This document shows, in pieces, positions 23,621-44,210 of a stretch of 64,000 bases of DNA. Each line of letters opens with the position of its first letter. The stretch's first letter is position 1. Location of the stretch: NCBI GenBank assembly GCA_002118135.1, contig BDIU01000118.1, forward strand, positions 124,001 to 188,000. The letters run 5' to 3'. The DNA comes from Trebouxia sp. TZW2008. Lineage: Eukaryota > Chlorophyta > Trebouxiophyceae > Trebouxiales > Trebouxiaceae. The notes beneath the pieces are model-generated. The model was not told the DNA's origin. It searched no databases and worked only from the letters and a program-made list of their open reading frames with translations. Both the position numbers and the translations under genes were made by a program.

Positions 23621-24976
23621 ACTGTCACACCATCATGATGTCATCATGACATCATCAAGATTGTCTCACTATCACAATATCATCATTACCATGACATGAG
23701 CTCATCATCGTCATCAGCACCATGACAAGCTCAAATGTTATCGTGACAGTTGCAGGTGTAACAGTAGTGCTGTCTTTATCTTCTTTCAAGTGGCAGTACT
23801 GTCATGCAATGTCTTGAGCTAATTTAGTTACTTCTACTAGTTACATTTACTTTCAAAGTCCGACATACTGAGTTGCGTCAGAACAGGCTCGCTGAGTGCA
23901 ACCGGGCTCAAAGATTTCTTGTTTCAAGGCAGGTTATCCGCTGTCACAATGCCTTGTTTTGTGAGTGTTAGGATGCCTTTGCTGCTCTATTTGTTCTGAT
24001 GCAAAGCTGCTTCAAGTTGTTGCAGCAGTGTGTATTGGCACATGTCTTGAATTTGATTTGAAGCTTTGCTTTTGAGCCGTGTGCTAAAGCTGGACAGTTC
24101 TAGAGGCTGATTTGACGAGCTGTAATTCCACAAGGAATGAGATTGCGTCTGATGAAAACGTGACTGCTGCTGTTGTATCTGCAAGTCGCAAGCAAGAGCT
24201 CTTCGCTTAGGATGCATACGGACATGTGCTCTAGACAAGACTTCAGCATGCTGCTACACAAATGATAGAGCAACTGAGCTGGCTCTTCTCAACTATGCAT
24301 TAGCATGCATGAAGACCCTCTTGTGCTAGTCCTATGAGCCAAACCCTTGTGCGTGTGCTTGAAAGCTTTGCTCAGCTGCTTTAATGGTCATGCTTGTTGC
24401 CGGCGCTCAATTCTGTCGATGCTGAGCACCACAGAATTGCATATTGTCAAGCAATCAAATTGCAGCAATGATGTTTCTTTGTGCATGCATTGTCAAGAAT
24501 AAACGGAAGTCGAATGGGCTATGTTCTGCCTGAAACTGCCACGAGCAGTTGTGAGCTTTACAGCAGCATGCTTGCCAGCCTTATAGCTTGACAGATTATC
24601 GATAATCTTCAACAAGCTGCAACAGCAGCCTGCAAGCCCAGCACATTCCGCTGCTTGAGTCATGCACTTGATGCATCTGTTTTGCTACTGCAACTGCATG
24701 ATTAATATGTAGCTGGCCTGTTTGCTGGAGCGTCTAGCACAACAGCCAATACAATGATCCTTTCCGAAGGTCAATATGGTGCTGCACTGGAGGCTTTCGC
24801 CTAAGCAATTAATTGTGCATGATGTGCACAACGTCACAGTCAAAACATGTCAAGTCAGCACACAGATGCTCCAGGGAATCCAGCACTGTTGCATAACACC
24901 CTTTCAAGGTTGTTATGTATGACCAGTGCCATGCATACAGACTACACGTGATCCTACATGAGCGAGGAAAGTCTGA
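23621..24976. other. Convergent intergenic spacer with an ATC-rich repeat
   Basis: The spacer lies between the stops of the sucrose-phosphorylase-like gene (+) and SRP14 (-). It begins with a degenerate CATCAT/TGATGTCATCATGAC repeat at 23629-23735. I find no coding block in the remainder. Confidence 0.55.
23629..23735. repeat. Degenerate (ATC/ATG)n simple repeat
   Basis: About 100 bp of CATCATGATGTCATCATGAC-type trinucleotide repeats with many short inverted parts (ATGATGTCATCAT), just after the sucrose-phosphorylase stop codon. Confidence 0.7.
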
Positions 24977-25699
24977 CTACTTCTGCTGACTGGCCTTTTT
25001 GGTCTTTTCCCGCTTCTTCAAAGCATCCATGTGAGCCTGCAGGTGTGCACATTTGTGTTTTGCAGTGCTGCATTAGGCTGCTCACACGAAAGCTCGATAC
25101 AAGTTACACAGGCAAGCCAGATGGGCATTCGCCAAGCAGGAGCTTGCAAAGCATGCACCCTTGCGCACCCTCAGTATAGTTGAGTATGAATTTGAAAAGC
25201 GGCCCTGCTCCTTAGTGCCAACCTACACACACAATGGAGATGCTCAGCTTGCAGCTGGATACAGCTGCATGCAAGACGAGCCTCAGGCATTGCAAGCAAA
25301 GCAATTGGCTTGCCTGCGTGGCAACCTTTCTCTTGCCATCTGAGGCTCTAATCAGGCAACTGTACCCAGCATTCTGCATTCATGCGCAAGGGCCTCTGCA
25401 AAGCTGCTGTAGCAAGTCACAAGGCTTCTGTTGATGCTTGCAAGGGATGCGCACCAGGTCTGGTTTGCGCGCATTCCTGGGCTTCATGTTGGCTGTTGCA
25501 ATACCACAACAGATCAGTTGATGCTGAGGGGCATGTCGGTCAAACAGTGAAGCCAATTGGCCAGCTGCTCGACTACATACTACACTTGCTACCACAACCT
25601 ACTTCTTTTCATTGTGATCGAGACTGACCCACTTGTCTTGCTTTTCTCGAAGAGCTTTCCAAGCTCATTCAGAAACGGATCGGGCTCCAGAGCAACCAT
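24977..25699 (-). CDS. SRP14: Signal recognition particle 14 kDa subunit
   Basis: SRP14 binds the Alu domain of SRP RNA with SRP9 and arrests elongation of secretory nascent chains in the cytosol. Five exons (minus strand) join exactly: 25603-25699, 25455-25492, 25314-25373, 25169-25222, 24977-25036, giving 102 residues. The start MVALEPDPFLNELGKLFEKS, the SVSITMKR strand, CLIRASDGKRKVAT, FSNSYSTILR and AHMDALKKREK match the family in order; the basic tail (KTKKASQQK) is normal. Length is at the short end of the family range. The intron after 25314 uses a GC donor (ACGCAG|GCAAGC), which fits the GC-AG consensus. Exon 25455-25492 is only 38 nt. ATG at 25697-25699 is the natural start. Confidence 0.92.
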
Positions 25700-26084
25700 G
25701 TCTGCTCTATTTCTCCGTGGATCACGGCGCCTAGACTGCTCGCGTCCACAGACTACTCGCGTGTGACTGAGGGAATGCGTGCAGTGTTTGAGGTTAAACG
25801 AGGTGCACCCCGCTCGAAGTTCGAGTACCCGCTTGAGTGATCTGACCGTGATTGGCGGCGGCAAGCTAAGGCAGGGCAGGTGCCAGCCGGACGGACACAA
25901 CGGGGTGTTGTAAACACGATTAAGGAGTGACACAGCTGCAAGACTTGCTGTAAATCGCTTCCTGACAGGCGAGCGATGATAGCCAAGCGCCCCAAAGCTT
26001 GCGAAGGCCTTTCTTGTCGCCCTATGTTGTTGTTTTGAATTGCTGACTGCCTCCTGCGCTGCTTGAACCGCAGGCCACTTTACG
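25700..26084. promoter_or_regulatory. Divergent promoter region, SRP14 / release factor
   Basis: 385 bp separate the two start codons, and the sequence is more CpG-rich than the flanking introns. No specific box is recognised. The minus strand is open through this region in frame with SRP14, but the SRP14 homology starts exactly at ATG 25699. Confidence 0.45.
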
Positions 26085-29000
26085 ATGAGCATCACAACAC
26101 CCCTGTGTGCATCGAGTGGCAGCTGTCATAAGTTGCTGACACGCAAAGGCCTTGCCACCAGCTTCCTGCGCGCTCGAAAAGAGCCACTGCCACGATGCGG
26201 CTGCAAGCGGCGTGTTTGCGTCGCTGCTGCGGTACGGGCCTTCCTGTATCCTGACACACATATGAGGGGCCAGTCACAAATGGTACAATGCTGTTGTGCC
26301 CGCTCAGGCGCCCGTGGTACTAGAGAAACTCAAGGACAGGGAGACTGCATACATAGAGTTGCAGGTGCGAGCTACGACACATGATGAATCTCACATGCCA
26401 GTCCCTCATGCAAGCAGGAACAAGCAGATCAGAACCGCTCAAGGTGCAATCTCATGGCAGGCTTGACTTGGATCACAAAGTCCGCATTGTCCTTCAGGAA
26501 CGCATGGCTTTGCCAGAAGTAGCCTCTGACCCCACTGAGTTTCAAAAGGTGGCCAGAGCAGCTGCAGATCTGGAAGAGGCTGTGGCTGCATATCGTCAAT
26601 ATGGACAGCTGCAACAAGAGCTACAGGAAGCAAAGGAGCTTGCAGCAGAGTCAGCTGGTACTTGTTGATCTATGCATCCTTTTATGCATGGCGCTGCAAG
26701 CAATATGCCATTACCGTGCACAACAGTCCAGACTGCATGTCAAAGCTCCATCAGATGTTGATCAGAGGGCAGCATGATGGGCTTTGTGCTGCTGTGTATA
26801 TGGAGCCAGCCCGCTTCATGTAAGCAGTTCCACTGGCATCGCATTCATTGAATGCGATGCCAATGCCTTTTCTTGCATGCCACATTCTGCCAAAGGGCAA
26901 GTGTCTCACTTTGTATATGCTCTGCTCAGAGGATCCAGAGATGAAATCAATGGCACAGGAAGAGACAGACAATCTTGCCAGGCAAATGCAAAGCCTGGAG
27001 CAACAGCTAGAGGTCTTGCTACTGCCAAAAGATCCGCTTGATGACAAGAACATCATGCTGGAGGTGAGTAAGGCTGTAATTACTACAACCTTCCACCTTC
27101 CATCTGCTGCTATACAACAACAGTGAACAATCCCAGGCAATCCTCCTGCATACTTTCACGAGTAAGGGGTTGCACTGGTGCCAGCATCTGCAGCATGCAG
27201 TGCCGGCAGCATTGCTCTTGTTTGTGGCCACATCACTATCCCTTGACATATAAACAACAGCATCCATCTTGACATTGCACCTGATACTCAAGTGGTTTTG
27301 AGGCCATGTGTGCTGTGAACTCTCAGCAGCATGGCTGCATCTCGTGCTGATGCCTGCTGATTTGTATTGCAGATTAGAGCGGGTACAGGGGGCGATGAGG
27401 CAGCTCTTTTTGCTGCTGACCTGCTGAGGATGTATCAGCGCTATGCTGACATCCAGGGCTGGAAAGTAACCTTTCTGAGCTCGACTGCAGGTGAAGGTGC
27501 TGGACTCAAAGATGCCACATTACAGGTCAATTTTCATCTTGAACTGAATGTGTATTGCTCAAAATTGTAGGGCAAGCATGCCTTTTCAACAGTACAGCCA
27601 TACGAGTGTAAGGGTGTAATGTTGCATCAAGCTGTATAGCGTTAGCTGAGGACATGCTTTCTTGGTTGCACTGCATATGTGCGTAATTGTCAGCCTGCCG
27701 TCTGGCATGACAACAGGGTCAATCAGTCCTGTAACCATACCTCGCCATCCCTGGATGGCGGCCAATGCAAACTTCGAAGTTCAATAATCAGACGTGAGGT
27801 CAATGCATCCAAGTCACGTTCGACTCTTTCTGGTCAGGCTCAGAGATGAGGCATCTCACATGTGAGGCAGACACGCCTTGTTAGCTGTTTGCATGCTGTG
27901 CTCCTAGGTGTACATGTGAAGCTTGCAACCCCCTGAATATACTTGGTGATTGACACAGCTGGCAAATTGCCTTCACACCCATTGGTTTTTTGCTGTCGGC
28001 CAGGTTGCTGGCGAAGCTGTGTATAGCAAGTTGAAATTTGAGAGCGGTGTGCACCGAGTACAAAGGGTACCAGCAACAGAAACACAAGGTCGTGTACACA
28101 CCTCAACAGCTACAGTTGCAGTCATGCCAGAAGTTGATGACGTCACTGTTCAAATTGATGCCAAAGATATCGAATTGAGGACAGCTCGGTCTGGTGGGGC
28201 TGGTGGCCAGAATGTCAACAAAGTAGAGACTGCTATTGACCTGTTTCACAAACCCTCAGGTAAGACTGGCACGTGTGTATGAGCCTTGCTGCACAATAGC
28301 AGTTTGCAGCATAAATCAGTCTGTCCCAGCGCGGCAGACATTGCCCAGTACAAGGACTGGTCTGTGTTTTCGCAAAGTTGCTGCTTCTGAGTCAATATGC
28401 ATGGGGTTTTGATCGAGTGATCTCAAAATGTTTCAGTGTGGGCTGCATGATTCAGGGCTTATTTAACAGAGCCTTCAAAGCTTGATTGGGCACTGGCGCT
28501 TTTTATCAACACACAGTGCTTTGTCTGTTCTGCTCTGCTGTAAATACCGTCAAGGTGCAGATGCCAACCCCTACGTGCCTTCTGCAGGCATACGAATATT
28601 CTGCACAGAAGAAAGGTCTCAAGGCAAGAACAGGGAAAGAGCCTTTTCTTTGCTGAGATCCAAATTGTTTGAACTAGAACAGGAGAAGCAACGATCAGAG
28701 GTTGCAGCTCAGCGCAAGAGTCAGGTGCAATTCGTCAAGGACCCAATTTCTTCAAGACCATGTAGCATCGCAGCAAGCGCTTTCGCCCTCAATTGTCGCT
28801 GTTGCTGTCACTTTTTGCAGACAGTGTGTTTTTGGCTGCTGCACAATCTATGTTGCATGTGACATGTCAGATGTGCTGACGACAATGTTCTTGTTGTAGG
28901 TCGGGACAGGCAGCCGCTCAGAAAAGATCAAGACATACAACTTCAAAGACAGTCGTATGTCAGATCATCGGACCAAAAACAATTATGACCTAGACAAGAT

Positions 29001-29085
29001 GCTTTCTGGTGCAATTGAAGAGTCGATCCAGGCCATGATTGCTTTGGAACAGCGCGAGCGCTTAGCAGAATTATCTGTCAGCTGA
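26085..29085 (+). CDS. Organellar peptide chain release factor 1 (PrfA type), probably plastid
   Basis: Class I release factor that reads UAA/UAG and triggers peptide release. Eight exons in frame: 26085-26231, 26308-26364, 26498-26657, 26930-27063, 27373-27525, 28004-28259, 28588-28724, 28900-29085, giving 409 residues. Residues 1-49 are basic and Ser/Arg/Cys-rich with no bacterial counterpart, fitting a transit peptide. Then come the N-terminal helical domain, the [17 protein letters not shown] block, the anticodon-like tripeptide PAT (240-242, RF1 specificity) in [12 protein letters not shown], and GGQ (284-286) in [15 protein letters not shown], which contacts the peptidyl-transferase centre. 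The C-terminal [18 protein letters not shown] and [15 protein letters not shown] blocks are intact. Plastid rather than mitochondrial targeting is inferred from similarity to plant APG3-type proteins and is not proven. Confidence 0.92.
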
Positions 29086-29549
29086 CATTACAGCACTGTA
29101 GCAGGGTGGTTAGAACGAATCTATTGTGCGCTGGCTAGGTGCATTCGAGAGTTGTTGCGTGTGACTCCGCTGCACCGATTTTGATCAGCGATGTTGTTAC
29201 TGAGATACTGACATTGCATACCAACAAATGAACAACATGCTATTTCAGGTCAGATCCAAACCTCAGGTCACACTCGATGATCACAGCCTTTACTCAAGAG
29301 TCTCTAGGGTATTCCTTGCTTGCAAGTTGTCAAAGCCTGTTTTCATCAACCACAACAATTCAAAGCTTCTTCTCCGTGCATAAGCTGAAAGCTATCATGT
29401 GTTTCAGAAAAGTTCGTTTCAATATAGGATTCATTGTTGACACATTTGCTATGTGACAATGCGCACACAGCAGTAATACTGTACTTGCTGCTATCTGCGC
29501 GTTTGGAAGCTTGCAAGCTTCAATCCAATCATCTGCACTCTGAACCAGA
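29086..29549. other. Convergent intergenic spacer
   Basis: This lies between the stops of the release factor (+) and the kinase (-). It presumably contains both 3' UTRs; nothing else is recognisable. Confidence 0.5.
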
Positions 29550-38104
<8,555 letters not shown>

Positions 38105-38718
38105 CTGCACTTGGCACCACAAGTTGAAAGCAAATACAGCAAGCAAGCAAGCTGACGACAGCGTCATGCAGACAGAAGCTGTACCGGATCAGCTGGCTCA
38201 CGGAGCCTTGCAGCGATTCCTAGAGATCCGAAGACTCCCCCTGGTCAACAGAAGTCTCTGATGCTGTTGAGCCCAGGAACCTTTCTTTGCAGGGGATAGT
38301 TCGAGGCCGCGAATAAAATTGACAACAAAGCTCCCGACTGCTTGCACAAGCTTGACGAAGATCTATCGACCGGTAGCAGAGGGAGAGGCCGTCGTGAAGC
38401 TCCGTGACCTTGAGGTCAAAGTCGAGTTCCACTTCTTCTGGCCGTTCCCGATAGACGCCCTGACCTCGATGCCAGGACCAGCAACGTCGCTAGCGGCATG
38501 AGGAAGGGACGTCACTGTCACCCATGACCTGCAGGGTTCGGCAAAAGATGTTCGGAGCTTGCGCTTGAACAAACTGTAGATTGCCAAGGCAAGAGAAAAC
38601 GCAAGGCAATTGACCGAATTCAGAATCCAAGAGCGTTTTTGTAAATTTTGCCTAGCGATTGCTGAATTCTTCACGCTCATTTGCGCAGGGGTGTCTGCGA
38701 TCTGCTTGCGTCTTCGTC
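38105..38718. promoter_or_regulatory. Divergent promoter region, PKG-like kinase / CFAP52
   Basis: About 615 bp separate the two start codons. The part from about 38230 to 38640 is CpG-richer than the introns (e.g. GATCTATCGACCGGTAGC) and likely holds 5' UTRs and promoters. The kinase ATG at 38104 directly follows GTGCAG, so a 5' UTR intron with its acceptor there is possible. I could not find a convincing X-box or tubulin-type box by eye. Confidence 0.4.
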
Positions 38719-41700
38719 ATGCCGGGCGTAGCTTCCGCAGGCCCCTCACTGCCGCTAAACAGCTGCATCGGGTTCAATGGCGGTGTTGACAATGGTTTGG
38801 TGCTAGAGAAGGACGGCACCACTATCATATACCCGCTTGGATCAACCATTATAGTCAGACAACTGCACAATGATCAGCAGCAAAGTTTCCTGCAAGGCCA
38901 CACTGACGAGGCAAGCATCTGTGTGTAAGAGCTGATCAAGCAAGCCCGTTTTGTACCTTGACCTTCTCGCCTGCCTGTTGCAGGTGTCCTGTCTGGTGTT
39001 GTCCCCGTCAGGACGGTACCTTGCATCTGGTCAGCTCAACTTCATGGGGCTCAAAGCAGACATCATCATATGGGACTTGACAAGCATGACTTTGCTACAC
39101 CGTATGAGTCTGCACAAAGTGAGCAAGTCTCTCCAGTCTGCTTATGCATATGGTGAAGTTTGGCTAGTACTACGTTCAGACGCCTCCCATTTACCATCAA
39201 CTGAAGCCACCCTTGCAAATATAGGTCAAGGTCCAAGCTCTGGCGTTTTCATGTGACGAGCAGTTCTTAGCTTCCCTTGGTGGCCAAGATGACAATGCTC
39301 TGGTATGTGTACATTCTGCCAGCTCAGGACGCTTGCATCAAAGCATGCACACAAGTACCGCCCCATGCTGACTGCATGCTGATGACAGACGTGCAATAAT
39401 ATGTTTGTGCAGGTGCTCTGGGATGTAGAGACAGGCAATGCCATTTGTGGAACTCCTACATGCACAGATTTCACTGTTGCCATCAAGTTTCTGAACAATG
39501 ATGGGGCCAAGCTGGTCACGTGTGGCAATCACAACCTCCATGTGTGGCACTATGACCATCTCACAAACAAGCTGGTTCCCAGCGATGTGCAACTGGGTCA
39601 GCTCAGGCGCTGCTTCACCAGCATTGCTGTGGATGCCAATGATCAGTATATGTACTGTGGCACAGCTTCAGGGGATGTCCTACAGGTGAGCCCAATGCAG
39701 TCTCTCGATTTCATCTTGCAGCATTGGCAATGGTTGCTCTTCCCACCCATCTGAATGTCAGGTGTAAGCATGTAAGGCTGAAGTGCAAAAGATTCTTGCA
39801 TGTTCAATAAAGTCACGTATATAAATTTTATCCCATAATAAACAATTCCACAATCTGCTTGTCATTGGATACATGCCAGGCCCATCACCAGCAATCTCTC
39901 AAGGGCACTCGTCTGCCTTTCAGCTCTTCTCAGGCAATCTTCGCGCACTGAGAGGTTGATCACTACAGATCAACTTGGAGAGGAGACTGCTGCGCAACTC
40001 AGGCCCAGCAAAAGGGCTGATGCAGCAAGGAGTGGTGGCTGTTGCAATGGCACCATCAGGGGAGATCATAGTTGGAGGTGGCGATGGCACTTTGTCAATC
40101 ATGAAACATGATCAGGAAGGGCAGGATGCCAGGTTTCTCAACAAGATGCCAGTTCTGGCCTCCACTAAGCTGGGCTCACGCATCAGCACACTGACAGTGG
40201 CCCATGCTCACAGCAATGCTCGTGCCTTGTCCCTGGTGTGCGGGACACACATGTGTGACAAGTTCAGAGTCACATTTGATGCACAGGTATGTTGAGTCCT
40301 GATGTCATCACTTAATTTACTCTTGCTATTGCAAACTTGCTTATATGGCCCCCTGTAGAATGTGTCACAAGAGCCATTGTGTTGCTGCTCTGCCAACTCT
40401 GCGACATGCTTGCATGATGCAAGTCACCAGGTCATGCAGCTGCACCTCTTGCAAGCCATCCCTTGTCCCATGCTGTTCAAAGGAAGAATCAAAACACTGG
40501 TTGAACGTGACCACAGAGCACCTGCAAGCATTTGTCAGAGTTCCTGCTTGAACAGGCTGAAGACACCCAGTCTGACATTTGTGAAGCTGTGGTCTGCAGA
40601 GCAAGAAGTTGCAGGCAGAACTTCTGCAGACATCACCGCCAAGCAGTGTTCATGATGTGGCCTTCCCTCATGAGTACAGCGAGGTCTTTGCAGCATGTGG
40701 GCTGGGAGAGATCCGGGTGTGGCACCTGGGCAGCCGTAGAGAGCTGCTGCGCATGTCTGTGCCCAACCTGGACTGCCGCTGTGTGGCCTTCATGCAGGTT
40801 TGCACCTCAACCTTGCCCAGCTTGTTCACTCACATCAGACAAGCTGCTGCTGCAAAGCCTTCATGCAGGTTTTCCACCCTATGTGTTGGCACATCAGGCA
40901 GCTTGCCGCCGCATGGCTTGCATGCAGATTTGCACCAGTACTTTGTACAGCTTCTGCACTCATATTAGACAAATTGCATCTGCATGGCCTTCATGCACCA
41001 AGCTGCCTTGCCCTGCTTGCGCCAACACGTCCTGCAGCTTTCCTGCCTCATATTGCTTATTAACTGGCTGCTCTTGACAAACATTGCATCTGTCTTTTGC
41101 TCTGTGTTTGACACAAAATTCAGACACAAATGACAGTCAAGGATCCAACTGCATGCTCAGGCATGCCTTTGTCTCTATCACCGTCATACAGTCAGATCTC
41201 TATGCCATGATTGGGTGGGACATCTTGTCATACCTGTTCATGATATTTGCACTTGCATGCATAGTGAGTCTGTTCATCATCAGCCAATCAGCTTGACAGA
41301 TCAACCATCACTGTCAGCCATCACCATGCTGTCTCGCAACTGGCATCAGCTAATTCAGCCATGTCTGGTTGACACCACTGCAGCATGGGCAAAGCATCAT
41401 CTGTGGCTGACATGACAAACCTAGCAGTCTGTGAATGACGTTGTTGCAGAATGGGCAAAGCATCATCAGTGGCTGGAGCGATGGTAAGATCCGGGCGTTT
41501 GGCCCTCAGAGCGGCAAGCTGCTGTACACCATTCATGACGCCCACCAAGGGGCAGTGACTGCCATCAGCGGCACGCCTGACAGCAGTCGCATCATCAGTG
41601 GGGGTGAGGAGGGCATGGTGCGCATGTGGGCTATCCACCCCCACAGCCAGGTCATGCAGGCCAGCATGAAGGTCAGTACTGCTTGCACCTATGCTGAATA

Positions 41701-43670
41701 TTGAGAAGTTGTGGTCACTCACTGTGAATGTGTGTATTATGCACTGTTTCATGCTGACCTAATCCCAGTCAGGTGGTTGAATCCGTGCAGTGCTCTGTCA
41801 CATAGCATGACGCTGACAACGCGAGAGCTGGATCAGCAATACCCTCCTTGGGCTTCACTGCCGCAGTGTTGTCCCCATCTCATGTGAGCCCAGGTCGACC
41901 CTCTTGAAGCCTCCCACCTTCACCTAGCTCAGGGCTAAGTTGTGATAACTGACTGTGAATGTGTGTATCATGCGCTGCCATGGAGCAGCACAGCACAACA
42001 CAGGTTGTGTGCAAACTGCCAGGTGCCAACAATCTCTCTTCAGCAAGCCTTGCAACTTGCCCAGCACAGCAAGTGTTGAATTGCTGCATTTGACCTTGAA
42101 ATGCTGTTTAAGTCTGCTCCACAATAAACAGCATCTGCATCAAATGCTGAAATTTCACTTTGACGCTTGCTTTCCACATGTGCCTTGTATATGTTGCATA
42201 AAGCATTTTGTGATGCATGTGGCAGCATGACAAAAAATGCAATTGGTTGGTACAGAGTTCAGAATACTTTCTGACAGACTTGCATGCAGGCACGTGATTG
42301 CATCTGTGAGTGCCTAGTGCTGAGTGTCACAACCTGGCTAGCAAGCATATTGAACACATGCATGAATGAGCAGGAGCAACAAGGGAGCAGTGTACAACAT
42401 CAAGGTGAAGCCCAGCAATGGCGATGCGTGTGTGATTGCCAGCAGCTGCATCCTGTGATTGCTAAATGCGGCTCTGCTCTCAATACATAGTGTATGCATG
42501 GCTGACAAAGCAGCTCATGTAACCCATGGCAGCATGCCTAAACATGCGCTTGATTGCTGAGCAGGAGCACAAGGGAGCAGTCAACAGCATCAAGGTGAAG
42601 CCCAGCAGCGGTGATGAGTGTGTGAGCGCCAGCAGCGACGGCAGCTGCATCATTTGGGACCTCAGCACCTTCAGGCGCCGTAGCAGCCTGTTTGCCAACA
42701 CCCTGTTCAAGGCTGTGATGTACCACCCTGATGAGAGCCAGCTTGTCACTGCAGGTCTGCTGCAATCCATGCTTGCATGCACTCCAGTGACTGCTGCTGA
42801 AGTTGCTCAAGATACAGAGCTCTCACTGCATGTTCCACATGTTTGCCAACACCCTGTTCAAGGCTGTGATGTGTCACCCAGATGAGAGCCAGCTTGTCAC
42901 TGCAGGTCTGCTGCCACCTCGGTTGCATGCATCCACACAAATGTCTGTGCCATTACTCACAAAGCTCGCACTGCATTTGGGACCTGAGCACCTTGAGGCG
43001 CCGTAGCAGCCTGTTTGCTCATAGTTTGTTGAAGGCTGTGATGTATAACCCTGATGACAGCTAGCTTGTCACTGCAGGTCTGCTGCACCACATGCTTGCA
43101 TGCTTCTGGTCACTGCTGTTGAGGGTGATTGACCTTGTTTGCAAGCCATCCAGCTCATGCTGCATGCTCAAACTGACGTGTATGCACTTGCAGTCTCAAG
43201 GCAACATATGTGTATGCATACAGTTGTTACAAGTGTGATGGTCAGGATCTTGATGGTGGTAATGACTCGGCAATTCTGTTTGAGCGTGGGTTATGTGCTA
43301 AGGGTCATCTGCTGTTGATTGAACAGGAACAGACAGGAAGATCATGTACTGGGATGCTTTTGAGGGCAGTGCAATCAGGGAGCTGGAGGGCTCATCAACG
43401 GAGCAGGTGACTACGATAGCTATTGATCAAGCAGGAGAAGCTGTGGCCAGCGGTGGTGGCGACAAACTGGTCAAGCTGTGGGGCTATGACGAGGGCAACT
43501 GCTATGCAACAGGCGCAGCACACAGTTCCTGTGTGAACCGTGTGGCTGTCACCCCGGACAGAAGGCATATCATCTCAGTTGGCAGCGAAGGGGCCATCAT
43601 GATATGGGATTATCTCAGTCCAACCCTGACAGAAGGCAGTCTAGCTGTTGCAAACTCGACAGCAGAATAG
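38719..43670 (+). CDS. CFAP52: Cilia- and flagella-associated protein 52 (WDR16), WD40 repeats
   Basis: CFAP52 is a microtubule inner protein of ciliary doublets. Nine exons in frame: 38719-38910, 38984-39118, 39225-39302, 39413-39685, 39969-40286, 40615-40797, 41450-41671, 42565-42754, 43327-43670, giving 644 residues against about 620 in animals. Family blocks in order: CIGFNGGV near residue 17, IYPLGSTIIV, FLQGHTDEVSCL, SGRYLASGQLNFMGLKADII, ELLRMSVPNLDC, GWSDGKIRAF, GSCIIWDLSTFRRRSSLFAN, DRKIMYWDAFEGSAIRELEG, GDKLVKLWGYDEG, GAIMIWDY. Two seven-bladed propellers are expected. Intron 1 has a GC donor (GACGAG|GCAAGC). Introns around exons 6, 7 and 8 hold partial exon copies. The C-terminal 15 residues after WDY are not conserved. 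Confidence 0.95.
40840..41030 (+). repeat. Copies of the CFAP52 exon 6 end and following intron
   Basis: The exon end GTGGCCTTCATGCAG|GTTTGCACC plus the following intron (TTCACTCACATCAGACAAG) recurs with changes at about 40850-40880 (AAAGCCTTCATGCAGGTTTTCCACC), 40905-40980 (CATGGCTTGCATGCAGATTTGCACC..CACTCATATTAGACAAATTG) and 40983-41000 (CATGGCCTTCATGCACC). All are downstream of the functional exon. Confidence 0.75.
41375..41420 (+). repeat. Copy of the CFAP52 exon 7 start
   Basis: CACTGCAG-CATGGGCAAAGCATCATCTGTGGCTG at about 41380 repeats the acceptor and start of exon 41450 (TTGCAGAATGGGCAAAGCATCATCAGTGGCTGG), about 65 bp upstream. Confidence 0.78.
42370..42480 (+). repeat. Upstream copy of the CFAP52 exon 8 start
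   Basis: GAGCAGGAGCAACAAGGGAGCAGTGTACAACATCAAGGTGAAGCCCAGCAATGGCGATG repeats the acceptor-proximal part of exon 42565 (GAGCAGGAGCACAAGGGAGC and so on) about 188 bp upstream. A frame-breaking insertion near the start and a later TGA make it non-functional. Confidence 0.83.
42830..43085 (+). repeat. Two downstream copies of the CFAP52 exon 8 end and donor
   Basis: The 3' part of exon 8 (GTTTGCCAACACCCTGTTCA through CTTGTCACTGCAG|GTCTGCTG) recurs at 42839-42915. It recurs again, longer but with TAG in place of CAG at 43061, at 42970-43085. Both keep the GCAG|GTCTGCTGC donor. Confidence 0.85.
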
Positions 43671-44210
43671 CGCAAAATGCTCAAGTGCGTCATGATCAGA
43701 TCTTGCGGCACTGCTGGCCATGTAGCAGATGCAAAAACATAGCCTGTGCAAGTAGGCAATCCAGGGAATGGAAGCCACGTAGCACTGACGCATACTATGG
43801 CATTTGACTTTACAAGGAAGCCTTGAAAGGCTGAAATGAGACAAGTATGACCAGATTGCAGAGCCATCAGAACTTTCCAGACGGCTTTGATAACTTGCTG
43901 TGACTGTTGACTGCATTTCCTAGAAAAGGTGCTTGGAATATCGAAGGGGCAAAAGTCTGACCCTGGAGCAGGGGTGTCTACATCAGTGCGGGTGTGCGAA
44001 GCGATGCTGAGTCAATTGACTTGTCGAGCACGCTCTGGCATATCATAGGAGCGGGATTCAAAGCGCCTGACTGTCTGGGTCTGCTGCATAGCCGGAAATT
44101 GGACTGATACAGTTGCTGTGGCTGCAACGACCCGACGAATGTATAGCCAAACGAGCATGCTTTGATCCTGAGATAAACTGCTCGGATCGTCGCGCTGTAA
44201 CGCTCGGTTG
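43671..44210. promoter_or_regulatory. Spacer between CFAP52 and the patatin-like gene
   Basis: The CFAP52 3' UTR should occupy the left part. From about 43980 the sequence becomes CpG-richer, as at other gene starts here, and probably holds the promoter and 5' UTR of the patatin-like gene. No specific motif was identified. Confidence 0.4.

Noticed and set aside
23629..23735. Transcription terminator hairpin
   Set aside because: The inverted parts come from the ATC/ATG simple repeat; eukaryotic pol II termination does not need such a hairpin.
25589..26095. 168-codon minus-strand frame extending SRP14 upstream
   Set aside because: SRP14 homology starts at ATG 25699; the upstream part covers the divergent promoter and the start of the release-factor gene.
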